Part shown: one piece after another, positions 44,563 through 57,184 of the stretch
Position numbering within the stretch: position 1 is the first letter of the stretch
Layout: each line of letters opens with the position of its first letter
NCBI GenBank assembly: GCA_947247005.1
Contig: OX365955.1
Span: 14,303,322 to 14,367,321, forward strand
Direction: 5' to 3'
Source: Spisula solida
Taxonomy: Eukaryota > Mollusca > Bivalvia > Venerida > Mactridae
DNA: 64,000 nucleotides
Notes under the pieces: generated by a model
Told to the model about the DNA's origin: nothing
The model's database searches: none
The model's input: the letters and a program-made list of their open reading frames with translations, nothing else
Position numbers and translations under genes: made by a program

Positions 44563-44681
44563 CTGTTTGGAGAAGGGAATGAAAATGTAATAAGAGGGCC
44601 AAAAGGGGCCTAGGTTGTCAGTGTGTGAGCCACTTGGCCCCTTAAGGACCCTCTTATTTTTCCATTCCCTCTTCCAAACAG
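44563..44681. repeat. Palindrome of about 119 bp
   Basis: CTGTTTGGAGAAGGGAATGA with AAGAGGGCC is inverted as TCCATTCCCTCTTCCAAACA with GGACCCTCTT. It contains AAAAGGGGCCTAGG, like the right end of family A. Probably a small hairpin MITE. Confidence 0.75.
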
Positions 44682-45683
44682 CAAAAAATCTTGTTACCTA
44701 ACAATTAAAAACTGTGGCCTTGTACTTGTTACTTGTGGGTGTGTTTTGTTAATTTATTATTTACATGACCTGGCTGTGATGAATAAGTGCTTGATTATTA
44801 TTGTTGTGTATACTATATTCCTACATGATTTACTGCCAGTTTGTTGTTGCAAGCACAAGCACAATACAGCTGTCTTAACCAATATTTGTGAAACTCAGAA
44901 AACAAAATTGTTTGACTGTAAAGCACAACTTTTCTTTGGGTGGAAATTATGCAAATTATAAACGCTTCATCTGGAAAAATTTTGCAAATTTGAGTAGCTG
45001 TATGTTCTCGAAGTTTAATATATCGGGAAATAGTAAATATTTTATCCTGTTTGAATTATACTACAATGTATTGATGAATATTTTCCACCGCACAAGATGT
45101 TGCTTTTACAGTATATAACAAGATAGTTGTGCATTAAATCCTCGAAATCTTCAAAAGCAATTTTTTTTAAGCCAGTTGTAAAAGATAAAATAATTTGAGT
45201 ACCTGGATTTATAATCATAGTAAAGTATTTATGTAGTATGTGACATACATATTGCAAATAAAGGTAAATGTCAACACCAACACGCATTGAAATTATTTAG
45301 CTTGTATTATTTACTCCTTTTAATTCATATTGCAAGCAATATTTGTCTGTTTGGTTTGTTTGAGTTATACATTGATTTTGTTCCTGGGCACATGTCACCT
45401 GATATATTTGAAAGTGATGATTTGTGAGGTACATGTATGCTTGCAGATTAATGATATAATAATGAAATTAATTGTGATTTAAGTATGACTGTTGCTTTAT
45501 TTTATTTCAGTTATAATCAATGCCAATGTTGATTTTTCTATTTTTTATATGCACATTAACTGCTTAAATAAAATTCTTAAAACTTCCTTCTTGTGTTTAT
45601 CTTTATTTTTTCGTTCACACCTACAGTCCGTTTATTTAGGCAAGTCATTTGTATACAGACAATGTGATATTATAACATTTTAT
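44682..45683. other. AT-rich intergenic DNA
   Basis: No gene seen. Segments at 45620-45680 and after 45960 resemble 60610-60680 and 60790-60830 (CACTTGTATAC.AACAATG and GTGACTGACCT.AATAATCAAG), so a dispersed repeat flanks both genes' 3' sides. Confidence 0.4.
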
Positions 45684-45921
45684 TATGCCCCCCCATCCTT
45701 GATGAGCAGGTGTATTGCTTTGCACATGGTGGTCCGTCTGTTGGTCGGTCGGTAGACCAAAATGGTTTCCGTTCAATAACTCGAGAAAGCTTTGCCATAG
45801 GATCCTCAAACTTTACATGGAGGTTGGTCATATACAGTAGATGACCCTATTGATTTTGAGGTCACAGTACTTGTGACCTTTACCATTTCTGACCAGTGGG
45901 CTGCCAATATATGGGGGCATA
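45684..45921 (+). mobile_element. Short family B copy
   Basis: TATGCCCCCCCATCC at the left and ATGGGGGCATA at the right, with GTCCGTCTGTTGGTCGGTCG in between. No minisatellite core. It sits inside the repeat noted just above. Confidence 0.7.
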
Positions 45922-46079
45922 TATGTTTTACAAACATCTCCATTTTGACATGTGAATGTGTTATATAAACAGGTGACTGACCTAAATAATCAAGTTATAC
46001 TTCTACTGATGTATTTATGGACATGAATTTCCATGACAAACCCTTTACTCTATGGATTCACAACATTTCCAAGCAGACT

Positions 46080-46512
46080 GAATGGTTTGACTAGATTTCT
46101 TCATGCAGATAGAATGGTTTGACTAGATTTCTTCATGCAGATAGAATGGTTTGACTAGATTTCTTCATGCAGATAGAATGGTTTGACTAGATTTCTTCAT
46201 GCAGATAGAATGGTTTGACTAGATTTCTTCATGCAGATAGAATGGTTTGACTAGATTTCTTCATGCAGATAGAATGGTTTGACTAGATTTCTTCATGCAG
46301 ATAGAATGGTTTGACTAGATTTCTTCATGCAGATAGAATGGTTTGACTAGATTTCTTCATGCAGATAGAATGGTTTGACTAGATTTCTTCATGCAGATAG
46401 AATGGTTTGACTAGATTTCTTAATGCAGACGGAATGGTTTGACTAGATTTCTTCATGCAGATAGAATGGTTTGACTAGATTTCTTAATGCAGACGGAATG
46501 GTTTGACTAGAT
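46080..46512. repeat. 32-bp tandem repeat, about 13 copies
   Basis: Unit ATGGTTTGACTAGATTTCTT + CATGCAGATAGA. Ten or more units are identical; the last ones carry the shared variants TTAATGCAGACGG. Near-perfect homogeneity suggests recent amplification. Confidence 0.95.
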
Positions 46513-46571
46513 TATTTAATGAATTAAGAAATAATGAACACGTAGCTGTGTTTTGTTGCGTAATATATAAA

Positions 46572-47360
46572 TATCAGATGCCTGCCTGCGTGACATTGAT
46601 ATTGTCAACCCGAGTGGTAGGGTGACTATTGCCAAAAAAGTCTTCTATTTTAAGAGTAGGTAGGACCTCTCTGTTAACAAGACATGTTATATACCAAAAT
46701 GTTCGGTATAGTCTGTAGTATCTGGGACTGCCGGCATAAATTGCCAAATGTGGTGGCGTTCCGAGAAATCCAAGATGGCGTCCAAAATGGCCGCCATTTT
46801 TGTCATTGCTAGCTCTGCATAGACAATTGATAATTGCAGGAATATGATACTATTCTATGAAATAACTTTCATTCATTATTATAGACACAACCAATGTCTT
46901 TACAAATACACCCTGTTCAGAATCTTCAAAGGTCAATGTCAAGGTCATTTTCCAGTAAAACCACTGAAAAAACAGCAAAAAACACCGTTTTACTTGATAT
47001 CTGTTTTATTTATTTAATATTCATAAGTTACAGCTATCTAAAACACATATTTTAACATAGTTGTATGTTCCCTTGATCAAATAAAACTGATTTGGAACAC
47101 TTTGGAGTTAAAATAATGGAGATATACCGCTTAGTAGATCATATATAAAATCCATACCCCACCCACCAATTTTATACAGGGAATCTGAATCAAGTATTTG
47201 GAAAGTTTCAGAGAATAAGTATGTCAATATGAATGGTAGTAATGTCATGAATGTAAATTAGTATACAAGCATAGATGTGTATGTCTAAATTTGTTCAGAA
47301 AAAATCAAGATGGCGTCCAAGATGGCGTCCAAAATGGCCGCCATAGTATGAAAAGTACCT
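46572..47360 (+). repeat. Left inverted arm of the 5.8-kb element
   Basis: Contains two YY1-like blocks: CCAAGATGGCGTCCAAAATG with GCCGCCATTTT at 46770-46800, and GATGGCGTCCAAAATGGCCG with CCAT at 47320-47345. Confidence 0.8.
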
Positions 47361-48319
47361 TACATATTGCTATAATATATAAGATGGTACACTTGCACTT
47401 ATTTCATCTTTAAGTATTTTTAATTGCAAATATTTACATTTACACATATTTTTTCAATTGAATTAGAATTGAAGTATTATATCTTACTGCAGAAATAGTG
47501 CGAATAATTAATTACTACCAATGTTATAATGAGGCGTTTGAGTGTAGAATATATCTTTATCATTTAATAATTTCTCGCAACATGACATACATATGCGATT
47601 TATTAGCATGGGTATATAAACAAGAAAAATATACATGATTCTGCAGAAAATGTTAAAGAAATGTTGTAACTTTAATTATAACTACTTTTGTTCAATCTGT
47701 TTCCAATGTTTCGAAAGTGGGTGGGGTAAAAATGATTCTGTAAACGCAAAGCGACGGGTATATCACCAATCACGTTTTTTAACAATTAATATAAAGATAC
47801 CCCATGTCTATTAATAGCATAAATTGATTTTTCTCTGTACTTTAAAACGGAAAAATATACAGGTACAAAATTTAATGTACACGGTTTTGTAATTTGCATA
47901 CTTATACAGTATTGCCATTCAAGAACAAAACATAGTTTCTAATGCATTATTACGCTCAATAAGTTCATCATGACGTTGATACGTGCTGTAAATCATAATG
48001 CGCAAAGTACATATTTTAGTAAAATAACACACAACCGTATAAAGGCTCTCAGTTTTGAATAAGGTCCTACAGTGCAACAACTGAAGGCCAAACAAAACAA
48101 TGTATTACGATTTGATAATACCTAGCTACCTTGCAGTTTCTATGTAAGTACGTGTACTATCCTTACGGGACTTCCCCTGTTTTTTTCCGAGATAAGGTGA
48201 TGTTATAATGTGACAAAATATTCATGTATACCATTGATTTTATATGCGTATATGTTTTATATGATAATTATGGGACTTGTCGCTATTATTCTTTATGAGT
48301 CCTTTATAAATATGGCCGG
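47361..48319. other. AT-rich spacer inside the 5.8-kb element
   Basis: No coding signal. The word GAAAGTGGGTGGGGTAAAAA at 47714 recurs as TAAAGTGGGTGGGGTTAAAA at 53088 in the next inverted-repeat structure. Confidence 0.35.
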
Positions 48320-50260
48320 CTAACATGAATGTTTCCAACACCAGTTGGTGTATCCCTAATGGCACTTACAATGACTGTTTCAAACACTGGTAAGTCCCAA
48401 GAAGGGTCTATGATCACTATTCCCAACATATGCGAGTCACCCGTTAACTAATCCTGCACTGATGACTATAAGTTAATAACTCCAATGCTTGTTGACCCCC
48501 GAGTGCCTAGGGTGACTGTTCTCGACATTGCCGAGTCCCATAAAACCTAGGATGACAGTGCCACATATGACCTAGGATGACTTTACCTACACTGGTGAGT
48601 CCCCTCAGTACGTAGGATGACAGGTCCAACATTGTCGAACCCCCCATAATACCTAGGATTACTGTCCCACATAAGGCCTGGGATGATTGCTGCCAACTAT
48701 GATGAGTCATCCATATGGCAAAGGGCATGGCTGTGCATGTAGCTAGCACTGATGAGTCCTTCATAGACCCTAATACGATTGCTTCCAGCACTGGTGAGTC
48801 CCTGCGAGGGCATTGTATGATTTCTCCCAACACTGAAGAATCCCCATAAGCCTTATGGTATGGCTTTCATTGATTATCCCCATGGCGTATAAGTCCCCCA
48901 AAGGATCTTTGATGACTGCTTACAACCCTGATGAGTCCTTTATATACCCAAATACGACTGAAAAGTATCCCATGGGGCATAAGACAACTGCTATAAACAG
49001 TGGTGAGTCCCTGAGAGAGCATTGCATGATTTCTTCCAGCACTGACGAGTCTCCCATAAGACCTTCATTGACTGTCCCCAGCGCTAATGAGTCCACAGCT
49101 GGCCTTGGATGACAGCTCCCTACACCGAAGAGTCACCGATAGGGACTAGGGTGACAGTTGTCAACACTGGTGAGTCTTCCATAGGGCCTAGGATGATAAC
49201 TCACAACACTGGTGGGTCCTCCATAGGGCCTAGGATGATAACTCACAACACTGGTGGGTCCTCCTTAGGGCCTAGGATGATAGCTCACAACACTGGTTAG
49301 TCTTTCATAGGGCCTAGGATGATAACTCACAACACTGGTGAGTCTTCCATAGGACCTAGGATGATAACTCACAACACTGGTGGGTCCTCCTTAGGGCCTA
49401 GGATGATAGCTCACAACACTGGTGGGTCCTCCTTAGGGCCTAAGATGATAGCTCACAACACTGGTGGGTCCTCCTTAGGGCCTAGGATGATAACTCACAA
49501 CACTGGTTGGTCCTCCTTAGGGCCTAGGATGATAGCTCACAACACTGGTGGGTCCTCCTTAGGGCCTAGGATGATAGCTCACAACATTGATGGCTCCCCC
49601 TCAGGGCTTAAGATGATAGCTTCTAACACTGATAGATCCCCTTAGGGTCTAGGATGGTAGCTCACAACATTGACAGGTCCCCTTAGGGCCTAGGATGACA
49701 GCTCCCAACATTTGTGGGTCCTACCTAGGACCTTGGATGACAGCTCACAACATTGGTGGGTCCCCCTTAGGGCCAAGGATGACTGATACTTGCAATGAAG
49801 AGTCCGCAAAGGGCCTATGATGGCAGTTACCTACAATGGTGAGTCCCCCATAGTACCTAGGATGTAGTTCCAAACACTAGTGTGTCTTCCATTGGACATA
49901 GACTGACTGTTTCCTGATGAGTCCTCCATACTAAGATCATGGGATGACAGTTTCCTACACTGGTGAGTCCCTATAGTACATGGAAAGACAGTTCCCAACA
50001 CTGATGAATCATCCATAGGGTCTAGGATGATTGAGTTCCCTACAACGAAGAGTCCCGCATAGGGTCCTGGATGAATCCTCCATAGGGTCAAGGGTGGCAG
50101 TTCCCTACCCTTGTGGGCCCCCCAAAGTGCATATGATAACAGTTCCCTATACCGAAGAGTCCCCGATAGGGTCTAGGAAGACAGTTCCATACACACTGGT
50201 GGGTCCCCGATAGGGACCTAAGGATAACAATTCCCAATGCTATGGAATCCTCCATAAGCA
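48320..50260. repeat. 42-bp minisatellite, degenerate at both sides, homogeneous in the middle
   Basis: Central units (49160-49600) read AACACTGGTGGGTCCTCCTT + AGGGCCTAGGATGATAGCTC + AC. The period is 42 bp, a multiple of three, so several units form open frames (MIAHNTGGSSLGPR per unit) on the plus strand. Outer units (48320-49100 and 49600-50260) vary in length (about 40-46 bp) and sequence, with frame changes. More than 40 units in all. Confidence 0.9.
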
Positions 50261-50330
50261 TCATTATATCTATAATTATACTAGTATGAAAGTACCACAT
50301 TGATTTTTGGTACAAAATGTAGTTATATAC

Positions 50331-50680
50331 GCGGAGATAGCTCAGTGGTGACGCACTGGACTGTCAACCCGAAGGTCGTGGGTTCAATTTTCGGCATTGG
50401 AACTTGACATTTCTGAAATTCTGTCAGTAGTAATTGCCCGCTATATTCATCCCTATGGACTGCTAAGTATTTGTTGGAAGGTGCCAGGAAGCTGTGAACA
50501 TATCGATGCTTTTCACCGGGCACATTAAAGAATTAAGCTGTCTATACGAAATAAGAGCTAGGCGCACTTCTTCAGCGCTGGACATGCCTTTATCTGATGT
50601 CTCTCCCTTCAGGGGCTTTCTCTCAGTCTGTCCCTCTGGTCAGAGTATGCTGTATCTGCACTTGTAAAGGATGCACCTGT
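50331..50680 (+). repeat. tRNA-derived SINE (Asp-like head)
   Basis: Head GCGGAGATAGCTCAGTGGTG (A box), ACTGGACTGTCAACCCGAAG (anticodon loop with GTC) and GTCGTGGGTTCAATTTTCGG (B box), then an unrelated body with no acceptor-stem closure. A SINE and not a tRNA gene. Confidence 0.65.
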
Positions 50681-50844
50681 GTCCTAGTGGCTGTAACACT
50701 CTATGTGACGGGCCTTTGAACGTGCGTTCGCATGAAAAGGGTGATATTTAAATATGGTATATATATTTATTATGCAAAACATGGTGGCCATCTTGGGCGC
50801 CATCTTGGATTTAGACCTGTCCTATCATACTTTTGAGGACTTTT

Positions 50845-51096
50845 TATGCCCCCGTATCGATTGATCGGGAGGCATATAGTGATTCACCTGTCCGTTCATT
50901 CGTCCGTCCGGTTAACCCAAATGGACCGTTTCTCCTAGCATCATTGTGGCTTGCTACAAAGCTTTCATACTTGCATGGATGTTGTATAGGAAGACTCACA
51001 CATGCCTGTATCACCTAACCCCAGTTTGACTTTCACCTTGAACTAATTTTGGACTTATTGGACTTATTTATGGACAAGGCTTCCACAGGGGGCATA
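50845..51096 (+). mobile_element. Short family B copy
   Basis: TATGCCCCCGTATCGATTGA with the inverse TCGGGAGGCATATA, then TCCGTTCATTCGTCCGTCCG; ends CACAGGGGGCATAAGCG. Confidence 0.75.
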
Positions 51097-51591
51097 AGCG
51101 TTTATTGAACGCAGTCTTGTTTCTGTTGATCAGCATATGGTTACCTTTCTGTAAAACACAAACAAGTGTCTGTTGCAATTTAGTTTTCCTTAAATGCTAA
51201 TTTGACAGGACTAATAGGTAAGTTGAACGAGATGTGAAAAAATGGCCATTCTAAAGCAAAAAATATACATTTGTGTGCGTATCTTTAAGTATTGCTTATA
51301 AATTAATATTTCTACTTGAATAAAGTTCCTGGCTTCTCACTGGTCAGTTTGATATCCTACATGATACACTTTGTGACACTTTTTGCATTTTTAAAAAAAA
51401 AATCCCCAAATATTATTTTAGACGCGTTATTATGCAAAAGTTAAAAAAATGTCGTCAAAAAGTTTCCCCAAGAGTTATTCTTTGGGACTTTTTTTTCTGG
51501 TGTTCTGTGACCTTTAAAGAGTAGAAAACCGAAGAGTTTGTTAACATCAGAATTTTTTCTCAAGCTTTCAACTATTCTACTGGCCTATTAA

Positions 51592-52382
51592 GGGACTTTT
51601 CATACTAAGGCGGCCATTTTGGACGCCATCTTGATTTTTTTCTGAACAAATTTAGACATACACATCCATGAATGCATAATAAGTTCCATTTATGACATTA
51701 CTACCCTTAATAATGACATACTAATTCTCTGAAACTTTCCAAATACTTGATTCAGATTCCCTGTATAAAATTGGTGGGTGGGGTATGAATTTCATATATG
51801 ATCTACTAAGCGGTATATCTCCATTATTTTATCTCCAAAGTGTTCCAAATCAGTTTTATTTGATCAAGGGAACATACAACTATATTAAAATATGTGTTTA
51901 AGATAGCTGTAACTTATGAATATTAAATAAATAAAACAGATATCAAGTAAAACGGTGTTTTTTGCTGTTTTTTCAGTGGTTTTACTGGAAAATGACCTTG
52001 ACATTGACCTTTGAAGATTCTGAACAGGGTGTATTTGTAAAGTCATGGGTTATGTCTATAATAATGAATGAAAGTTATTTCATAGAATAGTATCATATTC
52101 CTGCAATTATCAATTGTTTATGCAGAGGTAGTAATGACAAAAATGGCGGCCATTTTGGACGCCATCTTGGATTTCTCGGAACGCCACCACATTTGGCAAT
52201 TTATGCCGGCAGTCCCAGACACTTCCGACTATACCGAACATTTTGGTATATGACATGTCTTGTTAACAGAGCGGTCCTACCCCAACTTTTTTTCCCTGAG
52301 ATTGTCACCCTACCAGAGGGCAGAATGTCACCCCTAGGCGAAGGGTTGACAATATCAATGTCACGCAGGCAGGCATCTGATA
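51592..52382 (-). repeat. Right inverted arm of the 5.8-kb element
   Basis: GGGACTTTTCATACTAAGGC through GGCATCTGATA. Carries the YY1-like blocks inverted at 51609-51634 and 52140-52171. Confidence 0.8.
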
Positions 52383-53110
52383 CTTATTTTATTATACCAA
52401 ACACTATTATATGTTTAGCAAAACATTCACTGCTATGATTATTATAAACAGTAGACATGACTGCTTTCCTGCATTGTGTAGATCTCAATTTCCCATTATA
52501 TTTTATGTGTAGGCCCCTACGTTCATTTGGTGCCCTTTACCGATTTCTTTTACTAATCGATTTATTTTTTAAGACATTATTTAGTCGGGAGTCCATACGG
52601 AGAAAATGTGACGAGCCATGGCATCGGAGAGTAGAATGTGGCATCCATGCTATATGTTATCTTTGACATGTGTGCAATCTGAAACGGCCGGATGCCATCC
52701 GTGATTTTGCCTCGTTTTCTCAGAATTAGGTCAAAGGTCAAATGAGTGCATTTTATATATCTCCCTCGAAATATCATTATATCTCTGTCAGTTTTCGGTC
52801 AAAAATTTTACAAATGGTATCAAAATGAAGCTAATGCACTGGGCTATTAATAAAAATAACTTTTTATTAATTCATGCATTTGTATACTCATGAATATTGA
52901 TGAGAACACCTAAAATTAGCAATATTTTTCATAAAAATTCGACGTGTGTGAACCATCTATGTGTTATAATGTCGTCATTTTTGCTATTTGAAAGCCTAAA
53001 TGATTCTTATTTAATGGTGAGATACTCAGCTATTGATATGTTAACTTGACACTTACCTTCTCAATGATTTAAGGGCACACGTTTGCTTAAAGTGGGTGGG
53101 GTTAAAATGA

Positions 53111-54027
53111 AACATGAACCCAAACTAACATAATAGCGTCAACAGTATTATAAATAAGTAATATTGTGTTTGCATTGATATAAATGGGATTACAAGTAAC
53201 AACTATTATATTGGTTTTGAAATGTACCAATTCATTTAAAATATGTCAACATTCGTTTAAGGAGGAATGAGCTACCTAAACGTAGGCATACCGTGAGCTG
53301 CAATTAGTATTTTCGAGTTTAGTATGATAAATAAGAACAAACATAAAACTATGTTCAAATTATGCTTTAGGAATATAAAAAGATGATGATAATCAAAATG
53401 ATATTGCAAATTATTCATACACTTTTACTTGTTCCTTTGTAAAAGCTCAAAATAGGTCGGGAATGGTTCATTTTAAAGCATGAATACTGTTACATTATAT
53501 TATATTTCCATACAGCACCAGATTGATATTTTAATTCATGTCTTGTTTAAATTAGAATGAATATAGAGTTAAAGCATGCCTTTCGTGTTATAACATCTAC
53601 AGAGTACCGAGAAACAGCAGGTACCAATGCCCGTCCGTGGGAGCTTTGATCATTAAACACAAGGTACATATACCCCCTTAAGTGCTTAAGACAATAACGT
53701 TCTTGGCAATTTTAAACTATGAATCTATACAGAAAACGCCACAAATCATTCATGAAACAATAGTGTATATATGTACAAATAAGACAAGTTACAATGTCGC
53801 TGTTTAGTTTTAGATTGATTGTGAACATTTACTGTGGATATAACAGCACGTGAATTTACAAACACCTTCTCAGTTCAATGCAAGTAGTATGAAGAATTAG
53901 TAGATCACGTCTTGATTTCTGTATTCATTATGGATGCATCGCGGCTTGTATCCGTATACAAGTGCCTGGTTGGTAGTTTGCTCTTGTGGTGTGCAGTTCG
54001 AGCGCATCACTTCACATCTATGGGGGA
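53111..54027. other. AT-rich spacer
   Basis: No coding or structural signal recognised. Confidence 0.3.
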
Positions 54028-54350
54028 GCAGTGACCTAGAGGTAGGGAGGCACGCTTCGGGTCGAACGGTCCCGTGTTCAATCCCCGTCTCGACCACTGC
54101 TCAAATTTCTCTGAGCAAGAATAACCCACATGCTCCACTCAACCAAGGTGTGAATTGATGCCTGTTAGGGCGATGTCTATACATGTTCGATAGTTCCGGG
54201 CGCCGCTGATAGATGTTGGCTGCACACTCACCAGGAGAGAAGTAGTCTCCCCAGGGAAACACGAACACAGGGTTCCTTAGGTGGCCCAATGACCAAGGAA
54301 TTTAAAATGTCAAAGAGTGGCTGAACAGCTGAACTGCTGAAAGCAGCCCT
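54028..54350 (+). repeat. tRNA-derived SINE
   Basis: Head GGGGGAGCAGTGACCTAGAG + GTAGGGAGGCACGC and B box GTCCCGTGTTCAATCCCCGT, then a long body ending near GTGGCTGAACAGCTGAACTG. Head length fits a tRNA but lacks full stem pairing. Confidence 0.6.
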
Positions 54351-55109
54351 CGAATATTAGTAACTTAACTTCTTTTTTAACTTCTTGGCGGAAGTATTTC
54401 AAGCCTTGTTTTATAGAGCTTTAACAAACAGCAGTCATTAACAAGTTTGTACAACTCTCTGTCTCATCTGAATGTACGTCTCTTCTAATATCCAACAGAA
54501 GTTCATATCTTTTCAAGCAGAATAATAGTTTCACATCCCGTCAAAGAGAGAAACCCAACAATGATACGGTAGTCGTTTGGGGACATGTTCTGAGAATTAT
54601 ATGTACAGTACACAGTTTGGTTTTCTTTGATGGCACAACTTTCATACAGACTTAAATATTTGAATGTCCCAGATGGTGATTCTATAAACATCTATATCAT
54701 GCCATCTGATAATTATTTTAATACCCTTCATACTCTTCTTTAGCAAGTACATGTATGCAAACTAGGTTTGACTACAAATCAACACCAGAGAGACACAAGT
54801 CATACTTCAGACCTTTGCTGAAGACTTATACATTGATCAGGTTGACAACATTATTACACTTAATAGACAAACATAGCGAACCTTTTTTGATCAACATTAT
54901 ATAGATTACGTCAAATTAGGAAAATCTAAACAGTACAACCAAACAACAAAGTTGCGAATCTGCGAATATATCAAGCAAATTTAAGCTAACATGAAAATAT
55001 TCATGTCAAGTTTCCACAACGGCTACCTACGACAAATCTGAAAAATATTTTGGCCCAAATATTTTTAACATATTATATCTTGCCAAATTCTACCTGTCTC
55101 ATTCAACTA

Positions 55110-55960
55110 TTATCAGACGTAGGCTTCCGGTAACTGGGACAATTCCCCAGAACATATGTCGGGGCTATGCCAAGGTACACGATGCGAACTTATCAGAGAT
55201 AAGGAATTACACATTTGTCTATGTCTCTCGATACTACCGATTTTCTTGCAGAACCTGATCCCAACACATCCCGAAGTCCCTAATTTCCATCGGGAGTAAA
55301 TCATCGAGGCAGTTGGACAAACGTATAACTTCAGGACAACTCGGGAGTCATCCGATGTCTACCGATACCCCCACCCCGATTACTCACGATGACCCGAAAT
55401 GTCTCATGACTTACCCGAAGTTTCAATTCAAAATGTAATCCCGAGACCGAGAATATGTCCCAAATATCACTGGGATGCCTAGCGCATAAGTTAACATGGT
55501 AACTGGTATTCCCGAGTCTCTGGTGCGCTTATGGGATGCCTTCCCAGGTTATTCCCGACATGACAGCGCGAATACATCGGGTAAAAATATGCATGCATTG
55601 AATTTCCCTGACGTATGTACATGTACTCGCGTTTTCACAAGATGTCTCCAGATTCCCCAAAACATTCATGAAGCTTACCCGAGACACCGGATGCCTTCTC
55701 TGAGATAAAGGGGATCATAGACGCCTGCTAAGCTCTTAAATCCATCGGAAGTACATCCCCGAGGAAGAGGAATTGACGCATAACGTCTCGAGCACATCGA
55801 GAGTTTTTGCAATGCACCCCGATACTCCTTGATCATCATGATTCCTCCTGATGTCACAACTTGTCTGATGACCTCCCATATACTTCCCCTAGACCACGAG
55901 CAACCTGTTTACGATGCCTCCCAAATCCATATTGGGAGTTCATCCCCTAGACAAAGACAT
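55110..55960. repeat. Degenerate tandem core rich in TCCCGA/TCGGGA words
   Basis: Repeating words such as ATCGGGAGT, CCCGAAGT, CCCGAGAC and GGGATGCCT at intervals of roughly 40-50 bp in a locally GC-richer block. It occupies the same place in its element as the 42-bp minisatellite does in the left one. Confidence 0.5.
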
Positions 55961-57184
55961 ACGCAGTGGGAAATGTATATGCTTCAAGCGTCTCAATTGA
56001 TACCTCGTGGCATTAAGAGACCGAGAACAAGACTGAAAACTGCAAGGCGAAGAACAGTAGAGGCCGAACCTGAGAAAAAAACGGAATCAATGAAGAGAAC
56101 TGAATAATAAATAAGTAACTTCAACTGTAAGGCATCCTTCGCTTGAAGCACCCAAAGCATAAAATGACCCTCGCATCTTTTGATGACATTTGGCAAACTT
56201 CGCGTCTTTTCGTTGTCTTCTGTACATTGTGGCAGCTTTCTCTTACAACAAGCTCGTTCTTTCTTAGTAACGTCTCTGACTTTGTTCGCAAACTAAAGGA
56301 AAGTAACTTAGCGAGTATCGACTTCGGTTTAACTCATTAGGAAGATATAATCGTTTGATTGTGGCATGGGTATACTAGTATCAGGACCAGATATAATTCG
56401 ACGCATCGGGCGACTTTTTCTATCTCGTTTGAATCCAAGTTGTGTAGTCTTTATTGATAGGCTTATGATTTGTAAAGTCACAATAGAAACGTCCAAAAAG
56501 GAAATTACTCATATGTGCATACTATACCGTCCTAATCATCGTTACTTACTACATATTGCTACTGATTAAAATAGCAACAAACTGTATCAACTAAGGCTTT
56601 AATAGTTTATAAACATTGTGAAAGTACGGACAAGTCAGGGTACGAAATAAATGAACTGCAATTTGCCAAGAATAACGTTTTCTTGTTCTCCAATACGACT
56701 CTATACATGCAACTAAAAGAACATACGTATACCCAGTAGTTTGTTAAAAAATACCAACTTATTAATTAAGAGGTTAATATACCAGGCGACATTTAACGTT
56801 GACGACACTACATGTTTTCTTTGATTGGAATTGGTATAATTTGTATAATAGCGGTAGAAACTACTGTGGTTTGCCGATGATTATAAGAATAAATATACAG
56901 TTCTACATGTCATGTACAAACATATATTGTGTAATGAGACATATGTGTTGCATTTTGTATAATTATTAAAAGGCACTGCTTGTTTATCACTCTGATATAG
57001 ATCCTTATTTGGACGCTATTTGTCATACATGTTCAATATTCATAAATATGCAAATGAGTTAATTAGCATAATATTTCAGTAAGTTAAAATCAATTTCCAC
57101 GAATAAATCATATTTTGATATAAGGAATATGTTTAATGAGTGTTTAATGTTGATTCTGACTGTATTGAGATTTTTACGTTCTGT
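55961..57184. other. AT-rich spacer
   Basis: Only chance-length open frames. One frame overlapping 55829-56107 ends in a run of Arg/Lys/Glu but has no recognisable domain. Confidence 0.3.

Larger units (their letters stand above)
46572..52382. mobile_element. 5.8-kb inverted-repeat element with minisatellite core
   Basis: Outer ends TATCAGATGCCTGCCTGCGT and its inverse at 52363-52382. The arms run to about 47360 and from about 51592 (roughly 790 bp each) and match closely by eye across their length. The interior holds a 42-bp minisatellite (48320-50260), a SINE, a family B copy and a partial third copy of the arm motif at 50780-50835. No transposase frame and no clear target duplication seen. 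Classed as foldback-like by structure. Confidence 0.7.

Noticed and set aside
48507..50315. Protein-coding genes on both strands in the minisatellite region
   Set aside because: Open frames arise from the 42-bp period. They change frame at the array edges and occur on both strands.
50331..50400. Functional tRNA-Asp gene
   Set aside because: Anticodon loop and B box are tRNA-like, but the acceptor stem does not pair and a SINE body follows.
55829..56107. Arg/Lys-rich 92-codon open frame
   Set aside because: It starts within a degenerate tandem repeat and shows no domain or splice context.
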